Assembly (NCBI RefSeq): GCF_003471585.1
Contig: NZ_QRJO01000009.1
Coordinates: forward strand, 1 to 64,000
Length of the DNA: 64,000 bases
Direction of reading: 5' to 3'
Origin: Collinsella sp. AM18-10
GTDB lineage: Bacteria; Actinomycetota; Coriobacteriia; Coriobacteriales; Coriobacteriaceae
The translations under genes and the position numbers were made by a program. This document shows positions 9,043 through 17,908 of this stretch, piece after piece. Under the pieces are notes generated by a model. The model saw only the letters and a program-made list of their open reading frames with translations, did no database searches and was not told where the DNA came from. Within the stretch, counting starts at the first letter, position 1; the number at the start of each line of letters is the position of its first letter.

Positions 9043-10839
9043 CTAGCGCACCTCGCCGAAGAGCGCCTCGAGGCTCTTCTCAAGCGTCTTCTCGTGCTCG
9101 AGGATGCGCTTGGCGATCTCGTCAGCAGGTTCGAGCTCGGCGTACTTGTAGAACACGCGCGTGAATGGAATGGTATAGCCCACCTTGGTCTTCTTCTTGT
9201 CCACCCAAGCGTATTTGTTGTACGGGCGCACCTCGCGCTCGATATAGGCGTCGATGTCCTGGTTAAGGGGAATGTCCTCAGTGTCGGCCTTTGCCTTGTC
9301 GGCTTGCATCTTCCCGTGCTTGTTGAGGACGGGCTCCCCGCTCTCGTCGACGACGGGACTCTCCACGGTCACGCGGTTAAAGCCGAACTCGACCGTCTCC
9401 ATCAGACGCGCCTCGACAGAGCCCTCCTGTCCGTTGGACCCTTCGCCAGTCCAGGTACCGTCGCGGTACTCGGAATACGCCCGGACGATAAGATCGCGGC
9501 AGGATTTGGTGATGTCATTCTTCTTGTCGCCGATGCCCTTGCGGCGCTTCTCGAAGCACTGGGAGGCGTCGATGAGCAGCACGTGGTCACGATGCTCGGG
9601 CGCCTTCGCCTTGCTGAAGAGCCACACGTATGTAGCAATGCCGGTGTTGTAGAACGAGTCGCAGGGCAGCTGCACGATGGCGTCGAGCCAGTCGTTCTCC
9701 AGCACATAGCGGCGGATGCCGTCCTCGCCGCTGCCGGGTTTGCCTTTGTAGAGCGGGCTGGCGTCTTGGATGATTGCCATCACACCATCGTCCTTGAGCT
9801 TCGACAGCCCGTTGAGCACGAAGAGCATCTGGCCGTCGCCCTTGGCTGGGAGTTTCTCAACCGGGAAGCGCCCGCCGCCGGCGGTCTTGAACTCCTTCTC
9901 CACCGCAGCGGCCTGTGGGTTCCACGGGTCTCCGAACGGAGGGTTGGAGATGCAGTAGTCGAACTTGAAGCCCTCGAACTTGTCGGCGGACAGGGTATCA
10001 CCAAAGCGCATGTTAGCGTCGTCCTCACCGCGAATGAGCGCGCTCGCCTTCGCGATGCCGAAGGTGAACGGGTTGAACTCCTGGCCGTAGCAGGTCACAT
10101 GAGCATCGGCGTCGAGCTGGCGTAGGCGTTCCTCGGTGCAACCGAGCATCTGCGAGGTGCCCATGGTCTGATCGTAGACCGTCTTGGTGATGCGATCGCC
10201 TTCAAAGACGTGCGAGTCCGCCTGGATGAGCAGGTCGGTCATAAGGTACACGATGTCGCGGCTCGTAAAGTGGGCGCCAGCATCCTCGTCGTAAGACTCA
10301 GAGAAGCGCTGGATGAGATTTTCGAAGATATAGCCCATATCCACCGCACGGATTTTATCGGGAGACATATCGGCCTGCGGCTTGCAGAAGTCGCAGATAA
10401 TCTGGTAGAGCAGTGGGGCATCCGGGTCGGAGAGGCGTTCGATCTGGTCGGCGAACTTCATGCGCGCCAGGATGTCCTGCACGTTGTCCGAGAACCCGTT
10501 GATGTAGTCCTTGAAGTTATCCTCGATGTTCTCTGGGTCGGCCTTAAGTGTCTCGAAGGTAAACTTAGAGGTGTTGTAAAAGGGGTATCCAGAGGCTTCG
10601 CGCAGAAAGCCGTCCTTCACGGCAAGCGTCTTGTATTTCTCAGCAGCGGCGAGAACAGCATCGTGTGTGGGAGCGAGACAATCATGAAAGCGCTTGATGA
10701 CGGTCATAGGAAGGATAACCAGGCCGTACTCATGCGGCTTGTAGGGACCGCGCAGGGTGTCGGCAGCGCTCCAGATAAGGGATGCCTTCTCCTGAATATT
10801 AGCGCCAACGGCCTTGATGAGATCGTCGCTGTCTGCCAT
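9043..10839 (-). CDS. hsdM: Type I N6-adenine DNA methyltransferase subunit
   Basis: A 598-residue HsdM. It has the N-terminal helical domain (LIWSAADTLRGPYKPHEYG) and FENLIQRFSESYDEDAGAHFTSRD. The SAM-binding motif I is the variant DQTMGTSQML (223-232) in place of the common DPxxGTGGML, and the catalytic motif is NPPF (299-302). The methyl donor is S-adenosylmethionine and the product N6-methyladenine. It starts two bases after the ribbon-helix-helix gene. The motif I variant occurs in this HsdM subgroup to my knowledge and is not taken as loss of function. Confidence 0.95.
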   Translation of the reverse strand: MADSDDLIKAVGANIQEKASLIWSAADTLRGPYKPHEYGLVILPMTVIKRFHDCLAPTHDAVLAAAEKYKTLAVKDGFLREASGYPFYNTSKFTFETLKADPENIEDNFKDYINGFSDNVQDILARMKFADQIERLSDPDAPLLYQIICDFCKPQADMSPDKIRAVDMGYIFENLIQRFSESYDEDAGAHFTSRDIVYLMTDLLIQADSHVFEGDRITKTVYDQTMGTSQMLGCTEERLRQLDADAHVTCYGQEFNPFTFGIAKASALIRGEDDANMRFGDTLSADKFEGFKFDYCISNPPFGDPWNPQAAAVEKEFKTAGGGRFPVEKLPAKGDGQMLFVLNGLSKLKDDGVMAIIQDASPLYKGKPGSGEDGIRRYVLENDWLDAIVQLPCDSFYNTGIATYVWLFSKAKAPEHRDHVLLIDASQCFEKRRKGIGDKKNDITKSCRDLIVRAYSEYRDGTWTGEGSNGQEGSVEARLMETVEFGFNRVTVESPVVDESGEPVLNKHGKMQADKAKADTEDIPLNQDIDAYIEREVRPYNKYAWVDKKKTKVGYTIPFTRVFYKYAELEPADEIAKRILEHEKTLEKSLEALFGEVR

Positions 10840-10841
10840 CG

Positions 10842-11048
10842 TTACTTCTCCTTCTTGGACAGATACTCGATGAGGCTCGTCTTTACGAGAGACGTGAAGC
10901 TAACGCCATTGAGAGCAGCCGCCTCCCTGGCGGCGTCGCGCATGTTCTTGGGAATGCGGACGGTTACTGCCACGTTCTCGCCATCCACGAGGAAGCTTCT
11001 GAGCTCGCTCGGGGTTGCTTCTCCGTCGATAAGGTCGGCGTACTTCAT
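10842..11048 (-). CDS. Ribbon-helix-helix protein, first gene of hsd operon
   Basis: A 68-residue protein from ATG 11048, which has GGAGG seven bases upstream; a longer frame begins at 11075. The C-terminal half, VAVTVRIPKNMRDAAREAAA followed by GVSFTSLVKTSLIEYL, is a typical ribbon-helix-helix DNA-binding fold as in antitoxins and small repressors. Its place as leader gene of hsdMS-R suggests autoregulation of restriction expression. A 15-bp palindrome lies just upstream. Confidence 0.65.
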   Translation of the reverse strand: MKYADLIDGEATPSELRSFLVDGENVAVTVRIPKNMRDAAREAAALNGVSFTSLVKTSLIEYLSKKEK

Positions 11049-11061
11049 GGGAACCTCCGCG

Positions 11062-11076
11062 ATTGCATGATGCAAT
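11062..11076 (-). promoter_or_regulatory. Candidate operator for hsd operon repressor
   Basis: The perfect palindrome ATTGCATGATGCAAT sits 13 bases upstream of the ribbon-helix-helix start codon, and a TAGAAT -10-like element lies further upstream at 11092-11097. A 15-mer of this kind is expected a few times by chance in 64 kb, so its position is the main support. Confidence 0.35.
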
Positions 11077-11132
11077 ACAAATGTGCCTATGATTCTAGCA
11101 AAGGACTGAAAACTAATTACCGTCTAGCACAG

Positions 11133-11345
11133 ATGGATAGACAAGTAATTAACGCCAATAAGAAGGGGAATAATATTCTGGACCGTCGTCTCTCCCGCCT
11201 GAAGGAGCTCGATGAGAACTAGTCGGCAACTCAAAAAGACACCGAGCAAGCCGCTAACACACTTATCACGTTCCACAAAGAGATGGGTAAGCATGACGCC
11301 AGCTTGAGCGAGGGCGCTAATGGCATAGAATTGCAGCCAGACTGC
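11133..11345 (+). pseudogene. Possible ORF interrupted by an in-frame TAG
   Basis: ATG 11133 opens a 29-codon helical frame (MDRQVINANKKGNNILDRRL...) ended by TAG at 11220-11222. The same frame then continues open past 11345 with coding-like composition (TEQAANTLITFHKEMGKHDA). No ribosome site is clear. It may be a decayed small gene. No family is recognised. Confidence 0.25.
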
Positions 11346-11351
11346 CCGAAC

Positions 11352-13715
11352 CTATTCATCACTTGTTGCCGGCAAGCTGTTAAGCGGCTCGCCCTCGCCG
11401 GCGGCACCAAGGTGCTTCTGCATCTTCTCGATTCGCTTAAGGGTTGAAGTCAAATACCCAAGACCCTTCTTCAACTGCTTAAGCAACCTGCTATCCCTGC
11501 GGTCCCCCTTTCCATTCTCCTTCTCGACATCTTCCTCAACACCAGCGATGCTGCGCTGCACGGCCTCGGCCGCCTTCCGCACCAAAATGGCCCCCTCATG
11601 CGGGCAGCGGTCAGTTGCCACATCAAGAAAAGCAAGGAGCCTCGAACATTCGACGAGCACGAACTGCGCGTAGTTCTCCCCCATCGACGCCGCCAAGGCA
11701 ACGCCGCCGGAACCCAATAGACCAAGCGCGGCGCCGCCGCCCGTAATCAAAGCAGTGCCACCGGCCATGCCCATGCCGCCGGCGGCCAAGGCCCCACCGC
11801 CAGCTGCAGCAAGACTCGCATTGACAAGCGCGGCCCCGTGAAGGCCGACAAACGAGCCTCCAAAGATACCGACAGCAATATCCGGAGCCAATGCCGCGGC
11901 CACTCCTCCTGTGCCTACGAACGCCGCAGCAGCAATGGCACCGCCCACCAAGAGCTTTGGCAATGTATCTGAAAGCTCACGAGCGCGCGCCCCGCGATGC
12001 TTCTCGAGGGAACGTATGGCATCCGAATCAACCGCGTCTTGTCTCCTGGGAAATTCATCTTTAACCCAAGATCCACTCTCCTTCAAACCTTTGTATTCCT
12101 TCTTCTCTTCATCTCCTATCTGGAAATAGGGGCGAAACTCAACCAGCTCCTGAGCAATCAGCAAAGCGCGCACCTTGCCGCCTCGCTGCCGCGAAATAGC
12201 CTCAAGGGCTCCGTACGCATCTTCCTCGCTCAAAAAGTAGCCGTCTGCATCAATGCCTAGGCCATCCGCGACCGAATCCTGCCACGCGCGGGCCCAGCTC
12301 CTCTTTTGCCCTTTGCGCACTTCGTTCTTCTCATTCCCGCAGTCGTACTTGATGGCGGCAAGCTTCAGAGAGAAGGCAATCCTTGTCGTTTCTCTATCTA
12401 GGCTATAAAAGTGGAATCCATCGAAAATATCCTGGCGGCGCCTGGCGCGCTCAGCCCAAGCCTCGGACATTTCCTCCGCCATATAGTCCCAGTCGGCATT
12501 GAGTGCAAACGCAAGGCGTCCAACTCCGACGTAGTTTATACGCAAGAAGAACTTCTGGGCGAAAACGACCTTGTTCCCCTTGCATTCGACACCTGCCCTG
12601 ACCGCCGCTGTCGCCAGATTCGCCAGAACAAACGAGGTGCTCGAAACCGTGACCATGCGAGTGAGGGCCCTACTGTTATAGGGCATAAAATGCGAAGCCT
12701 TGAGTTTGTTCAAGCCGGAGACCTTGCTCACTTCACAACGCTCTAGCTCGGCCTTGAGCCTTGAAAGCATGTAGAGACAACGAACGATAACCTCGTTGGC
12801 CACGACTGCTGGCACCTGGCTTAAGGCCTGATCGAGAAGACCGACTTCCGTCCGAAGGTCGAAGCGAATGGGCTTGCCGTCCTCGGTTTTGAACGCCGTT
12901 CCGTTAAACAGCTTTGAGATCCATTGCTGAATGCGAATACCCTCGCCCTTATAGGCAATCTGCACGTCTTGAAAAACAGGCAGGGAGGAGAGCTCCTTTA
13001 GCAGGGATAACACGACGCCGGGAATACCCGTCCCCTTACCGGGGTTTGAACTAGACCCCGCCATGTCGCTCATGAGATGCATCGCCCAGAACAGAGTGCC
13101 GAACGCGATCTTCTCTGGAACGTTTCTGCCTATAAGAGGGCAGTCGGGATCGAAGGCGACGGCAGGCAGGTCAAAGGCGACAAACCGGCCGGCCGTATCG
13201 GTACCATAGCCTTTGCCCGTGAATTGCGAGAGGATCGAACACGCAAGGCCAACCAAACTCGGGTGGTGCGAAAAATCCCGCAGATGATGCTGGAGCCCGC
13301 CGCCAAACTCGGCAGTCAGCTTGTCCGCTGCAAAAGGAAACTCTTTCTCCAAAAAGCGAATAGCATCTTCCAGAGTTGCATCCGCCTTTGTCATCCCCGC
13401 AGACTTGGCAACCGTAAGAACGAAATTGCCAGCCTTCTCATCGCCCCAGGCTTTGGCACCCTCTAGGTTGAAGTCTTTCTGCCACAGGATATTCAACGCG
13501 CCCGTGAGGAGCCCGCTTACGGCTGCAAGTTCATAGTCGAGCTTCGTAGCCCTTTCAGCCCGAGGGTCAAAATCGAAGAGGACCTCCTCCCCATCGGGAG
13601 CGTCCTTAAAACCAACCAGCACAGCGCTACCGTTCAGCGGTACAGATGTAACTTTGGGCAGTTGGGACATAGTGTAAACTATCTCGCCGCCACTAAAAAC
13701 AAGCTCGTCTGCCAT
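11352..13715 (-). CDS. Unknown 787-residue protein with glycine-zipper membrane segment
   Basis: The start is ATG 13715 (MADELVFSGG), with AGGAGG 8 bases upstream. The N-terminal 580 residues look globular and match no family I can name. Residues about 587-677 are a Gly/Ala-rich hydrophobic stretch with repeated GG and GxxxG patterns (for example GGGALAAGGMGMAGGTALIT), as in pore-forming or membrane-inserting glycine zippers. A charged coiled-coil-like C-terminus follows. It is monocistronic and sits between the restriction operon and a nuclease gene, so an effector or membrane-acting defence role is plausible but is inference only. Confidence 0.6.
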   Translation of the reverse strand: MADELVFSGGEIVYTMSQLPKVTSVPLNGSAVLVGFKDAPDGEEVLFDFDPRAERATKLDYELAAVSGLLTGALNILWQKDFNLEGAKAWGDEKAGNFVLTVAKSAGMTKADATLEDAIRFLEKEFPFAADKLTAEFGGGLQHHLRDFSHHPSLVGLACSILSQFTGKGYGTDTAGRFVAFDLPAVAFDPDCPLIGRNVPEKIAFGTLFWAMHLMSDMAGSSSNPGKGTGIPGVVLSLLKELSSLPVFQDVQIAYKGEGIRIQQWISKLFNGTAFKTEDGKPIRFDLRTEVGLLDQALSQVPAVVANEVIVRCLYMLSRLKAELERCEVSKVSGLNKLKASHFMPYNSRALTRMVTVSSTSFVLANLATAAVRAGVECKGNKVVFAQKFFLRINYVGVGRLAFALNADWDYMAEEMSEAWAERARRRQDIFDGFHFYSLDRETTRIAFSLKLAAIKYDCGNEKNEVRKGQKRSWARAWQDSVADGLGIDADGYFLSEEDAYGALEAISRQRGGKVRALLIAQELVEFRPYFQIGDEEKKEYKGLKESGSWVKDEFPRRQDAVDSDAIRSLEKHRGARARELSDTLPKLLVGGAIAAAAFVGTGGVAAALAPDIAVGIFGGSFVGLHGAALVNASLAAAGGGALAAGGMGMAGGTALITGGGAALGLLGSGGVALAASMGENYAQFVLVECSRLLAFLDVATDRCPHEGAILVRKAAEAVQRSIAGVEEDVEKENGKGDRRDSRLLKQLKKGLGYLTSTLKRIEKMQKHLGAAGEGEPLNSLPATSDE

Positions 13716-13753
13716 ACCGGTTTCCTCCTGCAAACGCGTAAAATCAGATTGCT

Positions 13754-14055
13754 CTACGCCGCCAAATCCATCTCGTAGAAGTACTCGATAATCTCGATGA
13801 TACAGTTGCTCATAACCTCGTCGGGATAGCTCGCATCTGGCAGCCCGTATGCCTCATTGTGCACGATAACGCGCGCAGCGCCACGGGTCCATGCCTGTCC
13901 ATCCAGCGAATCATGTTTGGAAGCCGTTCTTCGATAATAGATGCCTTCTCGATGTCCATACTCATGACCTGCTTGGTCTCGGCGGGTGTCAGCGTGTCCT
14001 TGAATAGCGTCTCAAGCACAGCCCTCTGATGCTGATTCCGGAATCCCTCGCGCAA
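13754..14055 (-). pseudogene. Frameshifted small gene next to exonuclease
   Basis: The first frame (TTG start at 14055, AAGGAA site) encodes MREGFRNQHQRAVLETLFKD to RLPNMIRWMDR. Near 13900 the coding character moves to another frame, which reads WTRGAARVIVHNEAYGLPDA and ends IIEYFYEMDLAA at TAG 13754-13756. One indel therefore separates two convincing halves of a protein of about 100 residues. The family is not recognised. The gene follows the exonuclease stop by about 34 bases and was probably co-transcribed with it. Confidence 0.45.
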
Positions 14056-14089
14056 CCATTCCTTCTGCTTGTCGCCAAATGAGCCCCGC

Positions 14090-14824
14090 CTACCTCCCCT
14101 CCGCCTTCAGCTTCAGCAGCAGGTCGCCCAGCTCGGGGCACTTGCTGGAAAGGCGCGTCTGAGCTCGCTCGCCCATCCCCCACCGTTGGCGGATCTCCTG
14201 AGCGCGCGGACTCGCGTGATAGTCCCCGTCCATCATCTGCTTGAGCAGCTTGGCGGTCACACGCGCATCGGCTAAGGCGCTGTGGGCTTGGCCCGTCGAC
14301 TCGTCGAACTCGATGCCAAACCACGTTGCCGCGTCACTCAAAGAGACGCACCCGTGACTGCCCACGTCCATGATCGAGGTGTAAAACGCCTGCAGGTCGG
14401 CCCAGTCCGTAGGAAATGCGGAAAGATCGATATGCTTTGCCTGGCACTCGGTCAAAAGCTGTCGACGGTCCGCCCCGCTCCAGCAAACCACCTGGGCGGA
14501 GTAGCGACCGATGCAATCGCTGAACCTTTTGATCACCACATAGAGCGGATCGGCCATCGCGGTGTCCACAGCCGATATCCCCGTAAGCTCGCGGACGGGA
14601 AACGCAACGCCTTCGGTAAATTCCGTCTGCACAAACTGTGAGAACTCGCCCATAACGTTGCCGTGGTAATCGAGCTTGACGGCGCCGACCTCGATAATCT
14701 CGTTGCGCAGTCCACGGCGCTGGCGCTGTTTTGGCACCGGCGCAAACTCAAAGTCCAGCACGATCTGGCGCGCAAAGTTCGTCGTATCGATAGCCGAGAT
14801 ACACGGCGTCTTTTCAGCTGACAC
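14090..14824 (-). CDS. DEDDh-family 3'-5' exonuclease
   Basis: A protein of the DnaQ-like exonuclease superfamily. Exo I is IVLDFEFAP with downstream NEIIEVGAVKLD, Exo II lies near WSGADRRQL, and Exo III is HSALADARVTAKLL, giving the DEDDh residues. The GTG start at 14824 is chosen because GGAGAAAGG lies upstream and the frame's first 38 residues (to 14938) are Arg-rich and not family-like. The substrate could be DNA or small RNA. It lies in the accessory region, not beside a polymerase gene. Confidence 0.8.
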   Translation of the reverse strand: MSAEKTPCISAIDTTNFARQIVLDFEFAPVPKQRQRRGLRNEIIEVGAVKLDYHGNVMGEFSQFVQTEFTEGVAFPVRELTGISAVDTAMADPLYVVIKRFSDCIGRYSAQVVCWSGADRRQLLTECQAKHIDLSAFPTDWADLQAFYTSIMDVGSHGCVSLSDAATWFGIEFDESTGQAHSALADARVTAKLLKQMMDGDYHASPRAQEIRQRWGMGERAQTRLSSKCPELGDLLLKLKAEGR

Positions 14825-14996
14825 GGTTAGGGCCTTTCTCCGTTGCCTGCCGCTTGCTACATAGGCGGCTACATTGCCGTAAGGATAGGCGCCCGTGCGG
14901 ACATGAAAGCGGGGCGCAATACCATACGCCAGGCACACGCCATGCAGACGGCCCCGAGAGCGCCGCCCACTCTATTCAAATGGATGAAAAAGTTGA

Positions 14997-15032
14997 GGCC
15001 CGGTGACTTGAATCAGAGGTCATCCCGGGCCC
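14997..15032 (-). terminator. Terminator in 14825-15281 intergenic stretch
   Basis: A GC-rich stem pairs GGCCCGG-TGAC with GTCA-TCCCGGGCC, followed on the minus strand by a T-run (CAACTTTTTC). It would end transcription coming from the truncated DUF4143 gene. Confidence 0.6.
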
Positions 15033-15033
15033 A

Positions 15034-15123
15034 TCAGAGCTCGTAGAGCTCTTGGTTGCTTTGGTCTTGCTCTTCACGGCGCTTATCGAACTTTCCGAGG
15101 CACTCAAGCAGCATTCGAAGCAT
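15034..15123 (-). other. Short ORF remnant before terminator
   Basis: A 29-codon frame (MLRMLLECLGKFDKRREEQD...) ends just before the terminator. Its charged helical character looks like the C-terminal end of a lost gene. The rest of 14825-15281 shows no other convincing gene. Confidence 0.2.
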
Positions 15124-15281
15124 AACAAGTCGCTGCCATTAAGGCACTGACCTCTTGACCAAGCAACGGCGCTGCCCAGCTCTTCACTACTTGGGCTGCC
15201 GTCGACTTTATTCTATCCGCGAGCATCTGGTTTACCAAATGGATTTTCGGTAAAGGAAGCACGGCACGCCCCGCAAAACCA

Positions 15282-15932
15282 CTACGCCCCAAGTGCCGCC
15301 ACGGGGATCACCGCCACGCCGTCGTCGCGTGTGTAGGCAATGCTCCCCTTTCCAACCACGACCGCCAAAAACGCCGGCGCGGCATTCTGGGCGGCAGGAT
15401 TGGAGAGCACTTTCCTCTCCAGCGCCTTGAGATTTCTCGCTCCATCGTCTGCTTTCGCATCACTCAGCTTGACCTCGATGGCTCCCCAGCGCCCGTCGTG
15501 CTCAACGATGAGATCGACCTCAAGGCCCTTCTCATCTCGGAAATAATGGACACTGTTGTCAACACCGCCGTAGGTGGAAAGGAACACGCGCACGTCGCGC
15601 AGAACGAGGTTATCAAAGAGCATCCCCAGCGTTTGCATATCGCCAAGCAGCCGCTCGGGGGTAGCCCCCAGCAACGCCGCCGCAAGTGACGGGTCACAGA
15701 AGTAGCGCTTGGGGCGCACGCGAACGCGGGCCTTCGAGCGCATGGGCGGCTCCCATCCGCACAGGTCCTCGGTCAGCTTGAGCCTGTTGAAGAGGTCCAA
15801 GTACGCAGCGATGGTCCTCTCGTCGGGGCCCGCCTCACCGTACGAGGCGTCCTTTACGAGCGTCTTGTACGTGACAGCCTGGCTCTCGTTCATGGCAAGA
15901 GCTCGCAAAAGGCCGTGTGCAAGCTCGGGCGA
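15282..15932 (-). pseudogene. DUF4143 domain, N-terminal AAA module missing
   Basis: The frame encodes the C-terminal part of an AAA/DUF4143 ATPase. It starts abruptly at ...SPELAHGLLRALAMNESQAV after a TGA at 15933-15935. A winged-helix stretch follows, then a DUF4143 restriction-nuclease-like domain (VHYFRDEKGLEVDLIVEHDG then WGAIEVKLSD, giving E-V-D...E-V-K). Full-length relatives are about 400 residues and begin with a Walker ATPase domain, which is absent here. A 23-bp tandem repeat lies at the truncation point. Confidence 0.7.
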
Positions 15933-15943
15933 TCATGCGATAT

Positions 15944-16047
15944 GCGAAATTACGCCATTCTCAATGCTGTTTTTACGCTACTTTCAATGTAGTTTTTACG
16001 CCGTTATCGATGTAGTTTTTACGCTATTTTCATTGAAGGTTTTACGC
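15944..16047. repeat. 23-bp tandem repeat, about 4.5 copies
   Basis: Consecutive 23-bp units start at 15944, 15967, 15990 and 16013, with a partial unit at 16036. The consensus is approximately TAGTTTTTACGCtatttTCAATG. It abuts the truncated DUF4143 gene and is not coding, since the period is not a multiple of three and stops occur in each unit. Confidence 0.8.
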
Positions 16048-16097
16048 TTGGCATCCTTAGCGCGACGCTCGCTCAACCCCTGACCACCGGATTGCCC

Positions 16098-16185
16098 GAA
16101 TTCCGGGACACAGCTTCCACTCCAAACAAAAGGCCCCAGCTCGCGATGAGCTGCCTCCCATTTCTTGAACATTAGAAATGGGAGG
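16098..16185. repeat. Half palindrome unit plus shared array tail and hairpin
   Basis: The right half of a 46-bp unit (CCGGGACACAGCTTCC) is followed by CTCCAAACAAAAGGCCCC and a CAGCTC-GCGAT-GAGCTG hairpin. The same tail follows the last unit of the array ending at 19847. A perfect 12-bp hairpin (CCTCCCATTTCT / AGAAATGGGAGG) at 16154-16185 comes next, a candidate terminator. Confidence 0.6.
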
Positions 16186-16207
16186 CTTTCCACCCCATGC
16201 CTCTATC

Positions 16208-16501
16208 GGAAACGGCATCCCGTCCTGAGCATCGAATCCGGGACGTAGTTTCCGCATGCGGCCTCGTTAGGAAAGCATGTCCCACTCTGAGCGCTCATTC
16301 CGGGGTGCAATTTCCGCCAGAGACGCCGCCGGGAAAGCGCATCCCGGTTTGGAGCCAAATTCCGAGTCGTAGTTTCCGCCTGAGGGCCGATCCGGAAACG
16401 GCATCCCATTCTGAAGCCGAAATCTGGAACGCACTTTCCGCCAAAGGTCGCAAAAGGAAAGCGCAACCCATTCCGAGCATTACATCAGAGCGCGCTTGGT
16501 T
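16208..16501. repeat. Palindromic array 1: five 46-bp units, exact 62-bp period
   Basis: Units start at 16208, 16270, 16332, 16394 and 16456. Each is an imperfect palindrome with arms like GGAAAGCGCATCCC and GGGATGCACTTTCC around an 18-base centre. The 16-base spacers are unrelated in sequence. The last unit decays into the 3' end of the AAA ATPase gene. A period of 62 is not a multiple of three, so it does not encode a repeated peptide. Confidence 0.85.
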
Positions 16502-17891
16502 ATCTCCGCTCGCACATCTCGGCAAACGAAATCAGCTTGGTATCTCCCCTACTCTCTGCGGCATCCCGACATCCCTGCGTAAAGCCACGCTTCGAGAAGA
16601 TCACGTAGCTTTTATGCTGCCGCCTAAAGAGCTCGCTTCGATGCACGAGCTTTTGCAGCACGTCTTCGCCCGCCGGTTCATTGCGCCATTTGCACTCCGC
16701 AAACAGTGCAGCGCCCTCGCCATCGTCAATAATCAAGTCGATTTCTTCCTGCGTATGCGTGCGATTATCCGTCCCCCACCAGCGCCCGACGCTCGCCGGA
16801 ACCACATCGAGCAGGCCCGCACGCGCGAGTTCGTACACATACTGTCTGCATATATGCTCAAAGACCGTGCCCATGTAATCCGATATGTGCGGCTCAATGC
16901 GCTTATACGCCATCTCGGCCATATCGTTTTGAATCAGCCCGATGTTCTGCGGAACAAACTTGTACCAGAACCTAAACATCTGGTCGCTCAGTAGATACAC
17001 GGCCCGCTTATTGCTCGTCTCGTTTAGGGGCAGCTCGCGCTCGACAATCCCAAGCGACGCCAGCTTATCCACATAGCTCTTTACGTTGCTCGCAGGGATT
17101 CCCGTAGAGCTCGCAATCTCCGAGATCTTCGAGCGCCCCTGAGCAATTGCTTGCACGATCGCATCATATTGCTCGGGATTGCGGCACTCTTGCATTAGCA
17201 GGTTACTCGGCTCCTCAAAGAGATAGCCCGTAGGAGTAAGAAAAAGACGTTTGATGTTGTCCTTGAGCGATACGGCAGGATCGACTTTCTCGATATATGC
17301 AGGAATGCCGCCCGTCATGCCATAGCAAACTGCAGCGTCTTCGCGACTCATGCTCTGCCACAGGCCGAGGGTCGTCGTAAAATCGAGCGGCATGATCTTA
17401 AACTGGGCCGTACGCCTACCGTATAGTGGGCTCTCGTAGCCCAACACCTGTTCCTCCATAAACGAAAGAGACGAGCCGCATAGAATCAGCATGAGCCTGG
17501 TCTCTTTGTACAGGTGATCAATCTTGTCTTGCAGCAACGAACTGATCTCGGGATTCGATTGGGCGAGGTAGGGATACTCGTCAATCACGACAATCAAACG
17601 TTCCGTGCGAGCCATGGTGGCCAATGCATCGAACGCCTCGTCAAAGCTACGAAACGACACGCCTGCAGCACCAACCGAGCCTGCAAGTATCGCCTGGCTA
17701 AAGCCGTGCAGGTTTGCCTCTGCATTGGTACGACGAGCTTGAAAGTAAATAGCATTCTTGCCTTGAATGAACTCTGTGATAAGGCGCGTTTTACCTACGC
17801 GACGGCGGCCGTAAATCACAGGCATCTCAAAGGAGCCCGTGCAATACAGTCGATTGAGCTCGGACATTTCCGCTGTTCTTCCGATAAACAT
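16500..17891 (-). CDS. AAA ATPase with C-terminal DUF234 nuclease-like domain
   Basis: A 463-residue protein. The N-terminal P-loop ATPase (ATPase_2 type) has GRRRVGKTRL (Walker A, about 29-38) and VVIDEYPYL (Walker B). A winged-helix region follows (SKISEIASSTGIPASNVKSY), then a DUF234-like domain with EEIDLIIDDGEGAALFAECK, a PD-(D/E)xK arrangement. Substrates of such bacterial and archaeal ATPases are largely unknown. A 52-bp palindrome lies just upstream of the start and palindromic arrays lie on both sides. Confidence 0.85.
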   Translation of the reverse strand: MFIGRTAEMSELNRLYCTGSFEMPVIYGRRRVGKTRLITEFIQGKNAIYFQARRTNAEANLHGFSQAILAGSVGAAGVSFRSFDEAFDALATMARTERLIVVIDEYPYLAQSNPEISSLLQDKIDHLYKETRLMLILCGSSLSFMEEQVLGYESPLYGRRTAQFKIMPLDFTTTLGLWQSMSREDAAVCYGMTGGIPAYIEKVDPAVSLKDNIKRLFLTPTGYLFEEPSNLLMQECRNPEQYDAIVQAIAQGRSKISEIASSTGIPASNVKSYVDKLASLGIVERELPLNETSNKRAVYLLSDQMFRFWYKFVPQNIGLIQNDMAEMAYKRIEPHISDYMGTVFEHICRQYVYELARAGLLDVVPASVGRWWGTDNRTHTQEEIDLIIDDGEGAALFAECKWRNEPAGEDVLQKLVHRSELFRRQHKSYVIFSKRGFTQGCRDAAESRGDTKLISFAEMCERR

Positions 17892-17908
17892 AGGGTCATC
17901 CTTCCTTT

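Noticed and set aside
15104..15292. A 62-codon minus-strand frame after the DUF4143 remnant
   Set aside because: No ribosome site and no protein-like pattern; it overlaps the stop of the remnant and a terminator-proximal fragment in another frame.
16208..16501. CRISPR array
   Set aside because: Repeats are diverged, longer than usual and palindromic throughout; spacers are only 15-16 bases; no cas genes are present.
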